Source of the DNA: Cymodocea nodosa
Taxonomy: Eukaryota > Streptophyta > Magnoliopsida > Alismatales > Cymodoceaceae
DNA length: 64,000 nucleotides
NCBI GenBank assembly: GCA_036874045.1
Contig: JAZBRI010000003.1
Location: forward strand, 1,128,501 to 1,192,500
Direction: 5' to 3'
In this document: positions 63,727-64,000 of the stretch, piece by piece
Numbering within the stretch: position 1 is the stretch's first letter
Layout of the letters: every line of letters starts with the position of its first letter
Notes under the pieces: generated by a model
What the model was told of the DNA's origin: nothing
What the model saw: only the letters and a program-made list of their open reading frames with translations
Database searches by the model: none
Translations under genes and position numbers: made by a program

Positions 63727-64000
63727 AAATAAAATAGACGGTGGACGTTCCAATCCGTGTTGTTGGTTATCTTATTATATCGGTAATAACATATCTGGTC
63801 ATGATTTAAATAAGATCTTTATTTCAATTATGAAGTTTGATTATTTGGTGTTTGTCGTTTCACCGATAAATTGTCATCTCGACGTGATGGCGCCACCGTC
63901 TTTATTGAGAAGCTGTTGTTGCCGGTGGTTGAATTGCGTTCGAATATGTAATCTAGCTGAAAATGAAAAGATTATTTATCATGAAGATACCGGACCGGTG
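63727..64000 (+). repeat. 3' flank of copy B, duplicate of copy A flank
   Basis: Matches 58065-58325 with scattered changes and runs to the window end, so the right limit of the duplication is not visible. Confidence 0.8.

Overview
This is nuclear DNA of a flowering plant. Most genes have GT-AG introns, the families are plant-specific (LOB-domain, PYL ABA receptor, DREB2, CLASSY, pinoresinol-lariciresinol reductase), and the spacers are AT-rich and full of retrotransposon debris. Very GC-rich short genes (PYL, reductases) next to AT-rich long ones hint at a monocot, possibly a non-grass commelinid. That is inference; no species is recognised.

Layout. 1-4.9 kb: no gene. 5.0-6.0 kb: two-exon LBD transcription factor (+). 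6.0-11.6 kb: no gene. 11.6-15.6 kb: DEAD-box helicase of the RH18/Spb4 type (-, 11 exons). 17.0-24.7 kb: GET4, of tail-anchored protein insertion (+, 12 exons), head-to-head with the helicase. 25.7-30.0 kb: plastid malonyl-CoA:ACP transacylase (-, 10 exons), tail-to-tail with GET4. 31.4-32.0 kb: intronless PYL ABA receptor (-). 34.0-40.3 kb (5' end perhaps to 41.4 kb): CLASSY-type SNF2 protein of RNA-directed DNA methylation (-), with a decayed LINE in one intron. 42.0-46.7 kb: old, stop-riddled Ty1/copia element (+). 47.5-50.5 kb: DREB2-type AP2/ERF factor (+), a 41-bp first exon and a 2-kb intron. 51.1-56.4 kb: younger copia element (-) with near-identical 194-bp LTRs, 5-bp target duplication, initiator-tRNA primer site and a GC-rich tandem array in its leader. 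56.5-58.1 and 62.2-63.7 kb: tandem pair of reductase genes (+), with copia fragments and a 5S-rRNA-derived repeat between them.

The genes are ordinary, functionally unrelated neighbours with no operon-like logic; PYL and DREB2 share an ABA/drought theme and may be coincidence. Exon boundaries were worked out by hand from splice signals and reading-phase continuity. Exon sums match the family lengths for helicase (629 aa), GET4 (323), transacylase (372), PYL (202), LBD (174), DREB2 (325) and the two reductases (314 each). The CLASSY start codon is not resolved. No new biological system is claimed. The most unusual items are the higher-order GC-rich array inside the copia leader, the 5S-derived repeat, the copia insertion about 0.1 kb upstream of the first reductase, and the altered substrate-loop motif in the second reductase.
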